Origin: Notolepis coatsorum
Taxonomy: Eukaryota; Chordata; Actinopteri; Aulopiformes; Paralepididae
Assembly: GCA_963971535.1 (NCBI GenBank)
Contig: OZ020589.1
Location: 48,146,636 to 48,210,635, forward strand
DNA: 64,000 nucleotides
Direction: 5' to 3'
Position 1 is the stretch's first letter. The number at the start of each line of letters is the position of its first letter. Of this stretch, positions 43,770 to 55,744 are shown piece by piece. The position numbers and the translations under genes were made by a program. A model generated the notes under the pieces. It was not told the DNA's origin, searched no databases, and saw only the letters and a list, made by a program, of their open reading frames with translations.

Positions 43770-44134
43770 GGACACCAAAAAACAATGCTGATATGCTGAA
43801 ATGCTAACCCTATTTTGCACACAATCTCACACACATCCAAAAACTCTGTTATTGAGAGTAAATACGTTTGAATTATGGCCACCAGTGATGTCATCTGGGA
43901 CATTGAATCCATGTGTTGTGTTAATTACAGCTCAATGAAATTATAAAATAGCACCTAAAATGCCTAAAACATATTGCTATTTTCTCATCTACATAATTTC
44001 AAGGATTCAATGTCCCAGATGACATCATTGGTGGTCAGATTCAATGAATGTGTGCAAAACCGTTGAGACTTTTTGGATGTGTGTGAGATTATGTGCAAAA
44101 TAAATTAGCATTGTTTTTTGGTGAAGTGCCCCTT
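43770..44134. repeat. fold-back MITE with ~140-bp arms
   Basis: Left arm landmarks ACACCAAAAAACAATGCT, CTCACACACATCCAAAAA and GATGTCATCTGGGACATTGA reappear reverse-complemented in the right arm (GATGACATCATTGG; TTTTTGGATGTGTGTGAGA; AGCATTGTTTTTTGGTG). The right end reads GAAGTGCCCCTTTAAC. Target duplication not determined. Confidence 0.75.
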
Positions 44135-44317
44135 TAACTATTCATGAAATGACAAAAAAAATTACTTTTTTGTTTGTTCTTTGTTATTTTCAATTTTTTA
44201 TATACAGCATTATTTGAACGGCTTAAGGCTATATATGTAGCCTACTTGATGTTTGTTTGTTATGTTGCATATTCATGTCCTCCAGATTATTAACCAAATA
44301 GTCACTCCTACTCTCTT

Positions 44318-44636
44318 AGTCAGGGTTGGCCAAACATTGTGACATGGAGGGCCAAGGGCTTACAAGTAACACAGACTGTTATTGATGATTTAGAAAAGCT
44401 TCTTAGGTTTTATGTCATTGTGGTGTTTGTTCATTTACCTTGTAATAAGCAAGTTTCTCTTAGTTTCTCTAAGTTTTCTCTCAAAATTACAATTCAAATA
44501 TACTGTAATTACATTGCACCAAAACATGCCACCACTACAACACATTGTATCATTAACTGTTTGGAGGGCCAAAACCAGTTTTTGGAGGGCTACATTTCAT
44601 CAGTGGGCCCTATTTTGGGCCGGTGCTGCTCTTAAT
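44318..44636 (+). repeat. hAT-type MITE, degenerate
   Basis: Begins CAGGGTTGGCCAAACATTGTG with a GGAGGGCC motif and ends in GGGCCCTATTTTGGGCCGG; GGAGGGCCAAAA recurs near the right end. This resembles hAT non-autonomous elements. A target duplication is not clear. Confidence 0.55.
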
Positions 44637-44897
44637 TAATCTCTTCACAGTAGTAGGTCAGCACTCATGTCATGGAACAGGGCCTCAGGAGAGGGTGCTG
44701 CTGCGTCAGCGTGCATCCGTTGGGAGGGTGTGGCGTGTGCTATCTCTTCACCCCCATGCACTAGGACGGCCATCACTTGTTGGCCAAGCTACAAAGGCAA
44801 AACAAGTCCTAAAATGTTTATACACCTAACCCTCACCTTATAACACGATACTTTAACCTTAGCTGAGACCTTACGCCTAACCCTAACCTAAAATAGA

Positions 44898-44922
44898 GAT
44901 GAGGGGGGGGGGGGGGGGGGGT
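44898..44922. repeat. poly-G tract
   Basis: A run of about 22 G following GATGAG; 44640-44897 and 44923-45171 show nothing else recognisable. Confidence 0.9.
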
Positions 44923-45171
44923 TGTTGTGATTGTCGATTTTAGAAGTTAGAAGTGGCTTTGTGGCTTGGCCAACAAGTGAGGAACTGGTAGGACCAACCA
45001 TGATACATTCATGTAGCAAAGCCCTGCCTGAAGCCTAGTAAGCCTAGTATGATGTTTGGCTTCCAAAGTGGGAGATGTGGGTTCAGTGTGTTACATTGAT
45101 GCTGTAACTCGGGTGGGTTTCTCCCTCTACAGGGGGTTGAGTGCCTAATAAATAAATTAAAGTAAAATAAA

Positions 45172-45590
45172 AATAAGACTCTGGGATCTAATCCAGCTGT
45201 CAGCGGTACCTCCGGCTTGGTCAGTCGTCCCTATTGGCAGTGTTAGCGGGTGGGAAGCCGTGGGGTATGTGTCCTGGTCTTTGTAAACTGCGACTGTATA
45301 CTTGTCGGTCGGGGCTCCTGTTCAGCGGGGAGGGGATCTGGGGGAAATAGTGTGAACCTCCGCATGTGTTACGTTCCCCCAGTGAAACCCCTCGCTATCA
45401 GGTGAAAAGAAGCGGCTGGCTGACTCCACATGTATTGGAGGAGGCATGTGGTAGTTCTACACCCTCCCCAGGCCGACAGTGGGGCAATGCACGCAACGAC
45501 CAGGAAGGGAATTGGCATAACAATTCAATTGTGATGGGTGAAAAATACGGAAAGCCCAAAATTAAATATAATAATTTTTTTTAAAGTAAG
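45172..45590 (+). repeat. tRNA-derived SINE, 5'-truncated
   Basis: Body shared with 3057-3508: GCTTGGTCAGTCGTCC, GGTGAAAAGAAGCGGCTGGC, GAATTGGCATAACAA. The tRNA A-box end is missing; only a B-box-like GGGATCTAATCC remains. Confidence 0.85.
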
Positions 45591-46079
45591 CCTGCTATCT
45601 CCCTTGCTTGGCCAGTGGACAGTTTGTCTTGGCTGACCAGTAGTTGCTAGGCTTACCATGTGGGACACATGAATCCGGTGTATGCCAAAAGGCTGTGAGG
45701 AGGGGGAACTCCAAACATTCTCATAAAATGAATGGCGCATATCAAGGCTCTACCAGTGTCAAAACATTCCATAACGTCAATTCAATAAGTTACATTAAGA
45801 GCGTTGAAATTATATGGTTATTAACTCAAAGTAGCCAAGATGTTGTCTCGTCATGAGAATTAAGTTAAACTATCTTTTCTAGAATATCTTTTAAAACTAT
45901 CTTTCTGATACAGTATGCCCTCATTGGTATGGGTGATAACGGCATGAGTGATTTATTTGGTAATATCACCCCCCCCCTCCCCTCCCCTCACACACAAACA
46001 CACAAATTAATCTATCAAAACTGCCACACAATAAATGGTATAAGTTGAACCATTCATAATTGTAACAATAAACTGGGCC

Positions 46080-46520
46080 TTTGTGTGCGCGTGCGTGTGA
46101 GTATGCGCGTGCGTGCGTGTGTGTGCGTGTGTGTGTGGTTGCACTGGTTGTAAGTTGATCCCTCCTACTCTTGCTCTCGTTCGTTGCGCGGAGGGAAGAG
46201 GGGCGAGGAGGAGGGAGCGACGAGCCGAAGCAGGAAGGAAGGAAGGAAGGAAGCCGAAGGAAAGGGAGGCAGGCTGTGAATGCTAACAAGCCGTCGTAGT
46301 CGTATAGCAGCTCCATAGGTAGGGTTTTCTAAAACATCCAGCGATGGAGCGGAACGACGACCACTATTAATAAAAATCTACTATGCGCCCAATGCAGAAT
46401 TCGCCTTGTTGCGCGCGTTGAACACATCTTCACCACGTCGGCAGCACGTTTGATATAAAACCCATCTTTTCCGCTGAGGAGTGAAATGTATCGCGACTGC
46501 TCGGGATCCACATTCTGACA
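46080..46520 (+). promoter_or_regulatory. putative promoter and 5' UTR of the GRK-like gene
   Basis: A GC-richer stretch (GT repeats at 46080-46140, then a CG-containing GGGGCGAGGAGGAGGGAGCG region near 46200) immediately upstream of the start codon. A TATAAAA occurs at 46454-46460. The transcription start was not determined; assignment is by position. Confidence 0.45.
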
Positions 46521-46572
46521 ATGGAGATTGAAAATATCGTGGCTAACACGGTTCTCCTCAAGGCACGGGAAG
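46521..46572 (+). CDS. grk5/grk6: first coding exon of a GRK4/5/6-type GPCR kinase
   Basis: ATG at 46521 (context GACAATGG) encodes MEIENIVANTVLLKARE, then the first base of a Gly codon, followed by GTAAGA, a strong splice donor at 46573. This peptide matches the conserved N-terminus of G-protein-coupled receptor kinases of the GRK4/5/6 subfamily, where the first intron also interrupts the codon after ARE. The N-terminal helix of these kinases docks active receptors; the kinase then phosphorylates them to recruit arrestin. The match is short (17 residues) but near-exact. GRK5 and GRK6 share this peptide, so I cannot choose between them; GRK4 is less likely. The next exon should begin with a Gly-rich, Lys/Arg-rich segment and was not found. 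Confidence 0.85.
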
Positions 46573-46789
46573 GTAAGAAGCACAGCTCCACGACAAAAGA
46601 AGGATTTTTCCCCCTAAGGGATCGAGAGTACCATCTAGACAACAAGGCTGAGCTTTGGGTTGCCATCCTTCTGATTAAGCTTTCCTGTCTTGTCTCCCAT
46701 CCCTCACAGCCTTCCCTACGCAGTGGTTTTCTCTTCCAGGCAAACAGAAAACAGCTGTGTGTAGACTGTAGACTCATCACAGATTAAAT

Positions 46790-48890
46790 AGGTAGGCTTA
46801 ACACAAAGGCCTACCTGATAGGAGATCAATATAGGGAGTGTTTGCAGCATCATGCACAGACGGCACCTTTAAAATATAGAAATATTTGTTGTTTTCTTTT
46901 TTCTTTTCCCCTTATACATGAAAACAGCTGAGGCGTTGGGAATATGATTTACAATGACATAATTGACACATCTGTATTCACATTATTAAGGGCTGTACAT
47001 ATTCGACATGAAAATATAGCTACGCAGTGAGGCTTATATTTATGACATAATGTCCTCATAATAAACCACTATAAGTCATTGTAGGGTTCGGTTGAGAGAG
47101 TGGTTGAAGCCTAATTAGGAGTGTATGCCGTTCAAAACGAACGTGTCACATTATTTGACGCAGAAATATTAATTCCACTGCATTGCCATCTGGCAAGTGA
47201 TATACCATCCACTGTGTAGATACTAGGTTCTTGCAACCTATGCTTTATGTTTCTATGTGGAAACAGGAGTGTAACTGAAAGGCCTTGGAAACACGGTGCG
47301 ACGCATAGAATCGCACACTATGTACCCCGACCCCGCGTTCTCTACCTGGGGAAGGGGAGGCACTACAGCCCCAGGTCTTACTCTTAATTAATGTGGAAAA
47401 AGGCTGTAGATCATATTAAATTGTTAACGCCTATGCGGCCTAATGTGATGGGAAAGCTCGAATATGTCCAGTTTGTCAATATAAGCTGGACGAAAAAGGC
47501 AGAGAAGAGGCTACTTTGCAGCTACAGTAGTGAGTGGGCGCAGGGGAGGGGGCGCATCAGCAAGCTCTGAGGGGGGAGAGGTGTTGGGCTTTACTGGGAT
47601 TGTTGAGTCAACGGGGTGACTCCTCGTGAATAGGGTTCCGAGATGGAGATGCCCATGATAGTCTGTCCTATAAATGTGTAAGAGGATCTTATGCAACAAG
47701 ATGCATTTTCCTTGACAACAAAGCGATCGTTTTAGGTTAATTAATCGTTGTTATGCATCTGGACAATGTAGGGGGCTATGTGCGCATAGGCCTTCCTGGC
47801 TTAGCCCTGTTTTTCTTGCAATATCTTCGACAGTGTTTTTGTTTAGGTCGATATAAATGTTATGGTATGGAATATATTTGGCCTGTTCCTCGAGACATCA
47901 AGATCAAGAAATATGTAATAGCCTATAGGGGCAACTTGTACTAATGGTGCTCTGCATTGTTATGGGTTTTAACCTGCATGGCTATTACACATTGACAGGA
48001 ATGATACATACTGTAGGTTTTTGTTGATGTCCTTCTTCCATTGTAGTCAGTCGCCCCAAATGTCCCATAGTAATCACTGGGACTTGGGGTATATCGGCTC
48101 TCTAAAGCTTTCACTTGCTTGAGAAAAGAGGTTTTTTGCACCAGGCCAAAATGCCTCGCTGGACACACTTTAAATATTGTATGTTTTTTGGGGGGGGGGG
48201 ATAAATAGTCAAACGGAGTATCACAATTCTGCTCTGCATTTGACTTTGACGTTTGTTATTTAGTACACATATTTCAAGATGCATTCGCTAACATTTATCA
48301 TTCAGCACAATAAGATACACTAGACTAGTCTGATGTATTTCTAATAAAAAATTCCTCCAACACTGAAGGTGTTACAGGTGGCAGACAGTAGAACCCTGGC
48401 ATCTGACATGTAAACCCACACATCTAGTTTACCAGTATGTCTACTTGTGAACAGCTGACAACATTTGGCTGATGGCATTGAGGCTTCTGCACACAGCAGT
48501 GGTGCAACTCACGGAGGGCTTGTGGACCACAATTTACTCAAACCCACCACTAACACAATAGATTTAATTAAACATAATCCCCTTAATTAGTACCTAGAAA
48601 AGTCATTTCAGACTGAAGCCTTTAAAAAAAGAAAAGTTAAACGTTTCGGAGGGAATATCCATTTCACTCATTTAATGAAGTGGCACCTACTGTAAGTCAT
48701 GATACCATTTGTGACGGGGTGTGCCCTACTTCATATGGTTGAAAATGACATCAAAAGGAAGTGGTTTTATGTTTTTAGACAGATGATATGGCCGAGCCTT
48801 TTGGGTACTTGTTTGGGGACCATCACTATTCTGCTTTCTGTGTTGCAGTGGAGATACGACACGTCTTCAAGTCTAGCCTATATCCTTGCT
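46790..48890. other. no recognisable feature
   Basis: Intronic, A/T-rich sequence. Short open frames here lack motif or codon support. A short poly-G run lies at 48190-48200. Confidence 0.5.
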
Positions 48891-48894
48891 CTTA

Positions 48895-49250
48895 AAGAGG
48901 AACTACACTCAATTTAAGAATTCATACATGTTATTCCTATGGTTTAAGATGGTCCAAAGATATTAGCGAGAACAAACGCCTCTTTCCCTAATGGAAAATC
49001 TAGAGTGCTAAAACTCAAACTTGTGATGTCATCAAGTATAAAGTCTGGAGCTTCTCCATAGACAATGACTTGGGTAAGATGGTAAAGGTGACACTGAGAG
49101 CATCCAGGGGGATGTTCTGTCTATATACGGATACATTTTCTGTTTCAGAAGTGAAAACGCTACTATAGAATAAAGCTCATTTGAGTATGAAAACTAACTT
49201 TCGTCTTGTTTACATCAGGGTCCCCCATTTTCTATTCATCATACATTCAA
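48895..49250 (+). repeat. unclassified MITE family, short copy
   Basis: Shares blocks with 53480-54015 (reverse): the AAAGAGGAACTACACTC/AAGGGGAACCATGTCC end, ATTCCTATGGT, a TGATGTCATCAAGTATAAAG block and AGAATAAAGCTCATTTG. Lacks the ~200-bp middle seen at 53660-53870 and 61490-61735. Confidence 0.7.
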
Positions 49251-49528
49251 GTCCCTATCTGTAGTTGTAAGGCGCCGCTCTGCCACCTCCGGCAAGAGCA
49301 AACATCAATCCGAGAGCTGATGTCCCATGATGTCTTGCATAATATTGGCAGTGATTTGTGTTGCATGAACTTGTGAGCCCGTTCCACTCAAAATGAACCA
49401 AATGAGTAAACGCAAACGAATAATCTGTTGTTGCTAGCGGGTGTAACGGCGCTGGCCCACTGAACACGGTCATCAGTTTGTGTGGACTCATGTCCACCCT
49501 CTCCTGTTGGTCTCTTGTGAGCGTGTAT

Positions 49529-49700
49529 GGGCGGCACGGTGGCACAGTGGTTAGCACTGCTGCCTCACAGCACGAAGTCCTTTCTGTGTGGAGTTAGCAT
49601 CTTCTCCCTGTGTTTGCGTGGGTTTCCTCTGGGTACTCCGGTTTGCCCTCCCACACCATAAAGACATGCAGGTTAAGCAGGGACTACAGATGAAAACTAG
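49529..49700 (+). repeat. fish interspersed repeat with GGGCGGCACGGTGGCACAGT head
   Basis: The head and the body (CTTTCTGTGTGGAGTTAGCA; GGGTTTCCTCTGGGTACTCC; AAAGACATGCAGGTTA) are common in fish genomes. A segment containing the expected B-box-like GGGTTCGAATC is missing between CACAGCACGAAG and TCCTTTC. Confidence 0.75.
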
Positions 49701-49704
49701 CTCA

Positions 49705-50980
49705 TTAGCTAACTCTGGCACATTTACATTGATGTGGAAACTGAAGATGTTGATTAATGTGCACTGTCCCTGCGTCAAATAAATAAACATAAACTAGAAT
49801 AGTGTAGTGAAAAAGTGCTGTGCTTCTAGATCAACCTTGTCTTTTGTTGGCTAAATAACAAACGTTATAATACTTGACTAATAAATACAAAACTACCTGA
49901 AGAATCGCTGGAAAAAGATTTTTAATGCATAGGTTTATCAACTACAATATGAGTTTCCCACTGGCCTTTTCACGTCGTCAATGAGGTGTCAGAGGTGCAG
50001 CCTTGTACTTTTTGGCCGCTGATGTGATTGGCTCTCGAGACATGAACATACAACTCATTGGCTCTCGAGACATGAACATACAACTCATTTGCTTAAAGGT
50101 AACTTGTGCTCAACTTCTGTGCTGCCCGTTCCACAAGTTCAGTTAGCACAGCATACTATCCCAGCATGCTCTGAGCAGCGAACGGCTCGCTTCCTATAGA
50201 AAATAAATTGAAAGTAGGAATTGTCCACATGCAGAATTGCACCAATGGGTTGCAGCCATAAGGCGGACACGCAGACACAAAACCTAGTAGCGGCGAGATT
50301 GAATTGCCCAGAATAGTGGAGAGAGCTGGAGTGGAGACTGGACACACGTCACACGGTGGTGAATCTCTGCCACTCTGCTCTGACTGCTGCTCAACCTTCA
50401 GCGGTTGGACGAGTGGTCACCAATCTCTTAACTACTGTAATATATTGAAATTCTTTTATTGGGAAAAACCACTTGAGATACAGTATCTCGTTTTCGAGAG
50501 GGTCCCACATTTTGTGCAATGTAACACATGACACACAACAACAACAAAAATTAAATAAATACAGGACATACAAAAACACAACAGAACAAGTACACATTGT
50601 AAGAGGATATGTCTCATTATAAGAGGATAAGAGGATATGTCTCAATCTCCATCATAAGAGGCCCACTCCACGGCAGTCACATGACGCTGCCACCGCAGGG
50701 CAAACAAATATGCTTACCCTGCGATGACACCGCCAGGCAGCCGCCGCGAGAAAAGCCCAACAAAACATTCAAAGGGTGAGTACAGGATGTAATAGAAATT
50801 GAGCTCCAGGACTGGCAGGAGAAGAGGAGCAATCAACCTGCCCAACAAGCGCCCCAAATCAACCAATCGGCCCCCCCTGCCTAAAAATAGGAGTAGAGCC
50901 AACTAGCTAACCCGTAACACCCGTAAACACTTGCTAGTAGTAAGCAAAGGCTATGATATATTTAATAATATATATTTAAT
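49705..50980. other. mostly unrecognised; contains a 30-bp tandem duplication
   Basis: GATTGGCTCTCGAGACATGA and the following ~10 bases repeat directly near 50028 and 50057. A possible degenerate LINE/SINE tail lies at about 50440-50560 (ACCACTTGAGATACAGTATC). No coding sequence. Confidence 0.5.
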
Positions 50981-51413
50981 ATGGTGTAGTGGGCAAGGCG
51001 CTCGCCATCAACGCTGGAGACGCTGGGTTCGAATCCAGCTCTCGGCGTTGCTATCAGCTTGGCTGGTCGTTCATACTAACACAATTGGCAGTGTTAGGGG
51101 TGTGAAAGCTGATGGGTGGGTCCTGGGCGTTGTGGACAGCGACCCCTACAGTTCGGTCGGGGCGCCTGCACAGCGAGGGTAGGATCTGGAGGGAGGTAGT
51201 GTGACCTTCCACACGTTACACTCTCCCGGTGAGAATCTGCGCTGCCAGGCTGGCTGCCGGCTGGCTGCACATGCGTCGGAGGAAAGCATGTGACAGTCTC
51301 CGGCCTCCCAGACCAACAGTAGGGGGGAGTGCGCAACAACCAGGAAGGGGGTTGGGAATTGGCATAACGACTAACAGTGGGATGGAGAAAAATCGGAAAA
51401 AGGAGGGAAAAAA
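50981..51413 (+). repeat. tRNA-derived SINE, near complete
   Basis: The head ATGGTGTAGTGGGCAAGGCG and consensus B-box GGGTTCGAATCCAG are clear, and the body matches the other copies (AACACAATTGGCAGTGTTAG; GAATTGGCATAACGA). An ATATTTAA-like word occurs on both sides, a possible target duplication. Confidence 0.88.
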
Positions 51414-51424
51414 AAAATATTTAA

Positions 51425-52303
51425 AGGTGACATGCATTATAAATGTCATTTTTCAGTCTCTTGCATTGTATTATAGTAATAGGAGTTAGTATCAATGTGT
51501 TTTAGTGTCTAAATACCATATTGGCGGATTGCTCTGATTCAGCTCAGATCATTTCCTGCTCCAGTAAATTAGGCCATCCTGATTTGAAGGCCTGAGTGAC
51601 GTTACTCAGGCTCTGGGTAGCAGACAGTGATGTGATTGGCTCTGGTTGTAGCTAATGCCCGCCCACAATCTACCTAGACTGACTGAGTGGAAACCACTTC
51701 CTCATACTGCGGCAGAGAAACCCACCTCTGCATGCACTCTGGAGGGAGAGAGAGAGAGAGCATTCGGGAGCACTTGGGGGGGGGGGGGGGGGGACCTGCC
51801 GCGCGGCACACACCCCTAAACGGGAGAGTGAAAGAAAGAAAAAAAGGAATAGAGAGGGAGGAAGGGAGGCCCCCCCCCCCACAAGCTGCCGCGAGGCACA
51901 CCCGAGAGGGAGAGAAAAAAAGAAAGGAAGAGAGAGGGAGGGAGGGAGAGAGAGGGGGCCTTATCAATAACGGCCTGTCTTTTCTCTCTCTCTCTCTCTA
52001 ACTCTCTAACTCTCTCTCTCTAACTCTCTCTCTCCCACCCCCCCCCCTCTCTCTCTCTCTCTCTATCTCTCTCTGTCTACCAGTCGCAGACTGTGTGGAC
52101 TGTCACTCAAAGTGCTTATGGGCGGAGCCAGGCCATAACAGCCTGAAATCTTGAGGCTGAAAAATTATGGTTTTGAGTACTTGATTAGAAATATAAAACA
52201 ATGCATTTAAAAAAAAATGAAAACTTACAGATGTCTTCAATAGACTCACAGGAATTGTGTAAAGTTGCCCAAATAGTGCTAGGAATAGCAACGCATGTCC
52301 CCT
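51425..52303. mobile_element. TTAA-flanked MITE with AGGGGACATGC ends
   Basis: Left end AGGTGACATGCATTATAAAT after TTAA (51421-51424); right end GCATGTCCCCT before TTAA (52304-52307). It contains GA- and CT-rich tracts (about 51735-51960 and 51977-52075) and two G/C runs. No ORF. A second copy of the left end is at 63281. The TTAA target suggests piggyBac-type mobilisation. Confidence 0.75.
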
Positions 52304-52307
52304 TTAA

Positions 52308-53260
52308 CACTTTGGGTGCCATGGGTTAAATTCATGATATACCATAGATTGCCAGCTCTATTTGTCTATGGAGAAGTACCCCTTCTTTGCATGGCTATAA
52401 CATTTTAAATTCTATTGCTACATTGCCATTATTAGGGCCCATTCAAAGTCCTATATGTATTGTTCATTGTGTAGCAACGTTAAACTTTTTCATTCACATA
52501 TTCATAGTAAATGATGGTCTAATGTATAAGTATGTTTTCATCTCTTTCTGCAGCTTTCTCCAGAACGTGATCTATAGCCCCAAATGCATTATATTGATGA
52601 TGAAATACAGTTTGATGGCAATCGGGGCGATATAAAAAATTTCAATTGGACGTACTTCTAGAATGATCTACGTATGATCTGATGATGACCGGATGGGCGG
52701 GGGATCGTTTATAATTCCGTGGGCAGCGTTATATCATTCATCTAGTGTGGGTCATATGTTCATCATAACAGTTTATATGGAACACGTTCAAAAATAACGC
52801 TGAATCTTACCGGATCTTCCTCGCGCCGTTGGACGATCAGCGTGGTGTAGACCGTTTTCGATTATGGGATGTTTATCCTGATGAACCATTTCCAGCTTGT
52901 ATAATACTATATACGTCCAAATCATGTTGTTTATCGAGTTATTGGCAATGGATCGCTATATATTGTGACGAGCCAGAGTGCCGGCAGCCAAACCGAGTGC
53001 CCGGAAGTAATATGGCCGACCAGCACAACCTCCACAGCACTTCCTGTTTGGCGATTGCGCCGATCGGCCACCAGATGGCGCTCCTGAACCGCCAGAGAGC
53101 TCAGTGGGTCCTCCTGGTGGATCTCAGGCCAGCGGAGGGGAAATATGAATCCGATCACAGATTTTTGAAATATTGATATTAAAGACGCTGTAAAGCGTCC
53201 TTCGGCAACTTGAGCATGGCCGGGAATGACGCTGTAAAGCGTTTCCCGGCACCCAAAGTG
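52308..53260. mobile_element. piggyBac-like non-autonomous element
   Basis: TIRs CACTTTGGGTGCC and GGCACCCAAAGTG, with TTAA at 52304-52307 and 53261-53264. Near the right end are two copies of GACGCTGTAAAGCGT-like palindromes. No transposase frame. It shares its left TTAA with the MITE at 51425-52303. Confidence 0.85.
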
Positions 53261-53324
53261 TTAATATATATTATAAACTGATATATTTTGGTCTGTTTTT
53301 CAGATTACTGTTTGTATTGCTAGT

Positions 53325-53420
53325 TTGTAGGGCTGTACCTAATGTAATTTCTTTTACATTCGAAGCTTCTATTGAAGTTTTCGAATGAAGCTTCGAATGT
53401 CTGTCATCATATTTTATGAT
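53325..53420 (+). repeat. hAT-type terminal fragment
   Basis: TAGGGCTGTACCTAATGTAA followed by CATTCGAAGCTTC and its inverse resembles hAT ends. A similar fragment in the same orientation is at 54255-54310 (TAGGGCTATGCCGAATAG). No matching opposite ends were identified. Confidence 0.45.
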
Positions 53421-53479
53421 GTAATCATAATTCTTAATTTTTTTATAAAAATCCTCAAACCCTCAATTTGAATAAAGTT

Positions 53480-54015
53480 TGTTTTGTTTTTTATATCCAA
53501 ATGAGCTTTATTCTATTGTAGTGTTCTCAGTCCTGAAAGCGAAAATGTATCCATATACTCCCCCTGGGTGTCCTCAGTGTCATCCTTACCATCTTTCCCA
53601 ATTCATTGTCTATGGAGCAGCTCCACACTTTATACTTGATGACATCAGCTGAAACACTCCTATGATGTTCACACAATGTTAGAAATACCTCTCTATGCCG
53701 AGCCAGCTTGCCAAAAAGGTTGGGCTAGCGTTCCTCTTCAGCCACTAAGCTAAGCATCGCAGCTAACCGGAGCTGCTTGCGTAACACATTGCGTCTCGTT
53801 CTCTGGTCACAGCCCATTTGCGGGAGTAATAACTGTAAAACGGGATCACATGTTTGAATTTTAGCATTCTAGCATTGGGATTTGGGAGTGTAGCTTGTGT
53901 TCACAAAAAAGAATTCCTGGGCCATGGAGTTTATGTTAACTGATATTTTTTAACGGTCTTGACCATAGGAATTACATGTATGACTTCTGAAAATGGACAT
54001 GGTTCCCCTTAATAA
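53480..54015 (-). repeat. unclassified MITE family, long copy
   Basis: The minus strand starts AAGGGGAACCATGTCC near 54010, runs through ATTCCTATGGTC and a block shared with 61490-61735, then joins TGATGTCATCAAGTATAAAG and AGAATAAAGCTCATTTGG shared with 48895-49250. This is the most complete copy in the window. No ORF. Confidence 0.7.
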
Positions 54016-54784
54016 TAATTTGGTGCTTTGTTCACTGTGCAATTTGCATCCTAGGTTAGACAGATAGGTATTGTTAGCTTGCTATAATTATGTAGCTAAG
54101 TATCTATTGTTTTTGGTGTTTTTCAGTAATGGCAGAATAGGTGCTTTTGGGGTAAAATGTTGACCAAAGAACTAACCGCAGCAGATTCACCACCACTACC
54201 CACTGTTTTAGGTGGCAGAGAGGCAGTCAGTCGTGATGTATCTGGGTATAAACTAGGGCTATGCCGAATAGTTTGAAGCTTCATTCATAACGTTGACATT
54301 CGAATTCTAAAAACATTTGAAATTGTATTTAATTTAATTGTATGCATCTATTCATTCTGTTTAAACTAATGGGGTTTTTCTTCACAGTTGCAGATAAAGA
54401 TTAGGCTACACTAATATTATAGTATTATACTATTATAGAATATGACACAGTCATACAAATTTAAATAAAACATTTATCATAAATGATGTAGCCTATCTGC
54501 ATCCGCTTGGTACTCCATCAAGACATCACTTTCGTACCAACACAGATACTGGATTATTTATGTTGACGAAACTGATGAGTTATATCCATTATCGATAGTA
54601 TATGTGTACGCATGAACGCTCGTGGCGCGCGCTGAAAATCGCTTCTCCTATTTCCTGACGGCGCGCATAGTCAAACAGCCATATCACATAATCACATAAA
54701 AGCTTATATATCCGTGAAAACGAGTCTGATTATCCTTAGACTTGTAACATAGATTCCTTACCTGAGATCAGATGGTATCCAAAT

Positions 54785-55736
54785 TAGGGATGCCCCGATC
54801 GATCGGCCACCGATCGTTATCGGCCGATACTCAGTATAAATATGCAATCTGTGAATTCCGATAATTAGTCATATTCGCCGATAGCGGAAACCGATCAAGC
54901 GAAGCTCTCACTCGCTGTCTGTCTCAGACACACACGACCTGCAAACTGCCGCTGCTCCTCCTCCCTAGCCCCGCCCGCCCCCGTGTAGAGTTTGTAAACA
55001 AAGAGGTGCGGCTCCTCTGCTCGAGTCTGTAGTGCACTGCATTCGACCTGCGCTAACGTTAGCTACCTAGCTATCGTTACTGTTTAAACAAAATTACCCA
55101 GTCAACTATTCACGTTTAGTAGGCATTGTCTAACGGTATTTAGCCGGCTAGCTACCGATAGCTCCTGATATCAACAAATGATCCAGAAAGTCTAGTAGTT
55201 CATGTTCATACCTCAGTTAGCTTGCGTTAGCTGACGTTCGTTTACTGTTCAAAACGAAATGTCCCATTGAACTAAAGTTCTGTCTTAACGTCATCTAGCC
55301 GGCTAGCAGTAGCTACAGATAGCTCTTGATATCAATGTCTTATAACATTGATTTAATGCGTATTCGAGCTGAGGGCTTGCTGAATGTGAAACGACCAAAG
55401 CACTTAACGTTACCAATGGGGTCCCGCTGCAGCGCCGGAGAATCCTTTTGAGCTGGGCTACTAGAGTACACACAGACAGTGGAGCTGTTTGCAGATAGTG
55501 AGCATTTTGACTTGTTGCGTGGTGGCGATGTCTCGCAGTCGCAGATAATACAAGTACAAGTCTAATTATATAATATATATATTTTATAAAAAAAAAAAAA
55601 AAAAAAAATTTATATAAAATAAATTTTAATTTCTTTTTAATCAAAAACAATCGGTATCGGATCGGTATCGGCCGATATGGATCACGACGATCGGTGATCG
55701 GTATCGGTGGCAAAAAACGTGATCGGGGCATCCCTA
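54785..55736. mobile_element. hAT MITE with 8-bp duplication
   Basis: TIRs start TAGGGATGCCCCGATC and end GATCGGGGCATCCCTA. ATCCAAAT flanks both ends (54777-54784, 55737-55744). Subterminal repeats of CGATCGG/CGGTATCGG type are dense near both ends. No transposase. An A/T run lies near 55590-55608. Confidence 0.93.
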
Positions 55737-55744
55737 ATCCAAAT

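Noticed and set aside
46454-46460. TATAAAA as the GRK-like gene TATA box
   Set aside because: Only 61-67 bp before the ATG and not supported by a known start site; left as a note in the promoter entry.
48699-48917. 72-codon open frame with a hydrophobic segment
   Set aside because: No similarity recognised, no splice context, inside a presumed intron.
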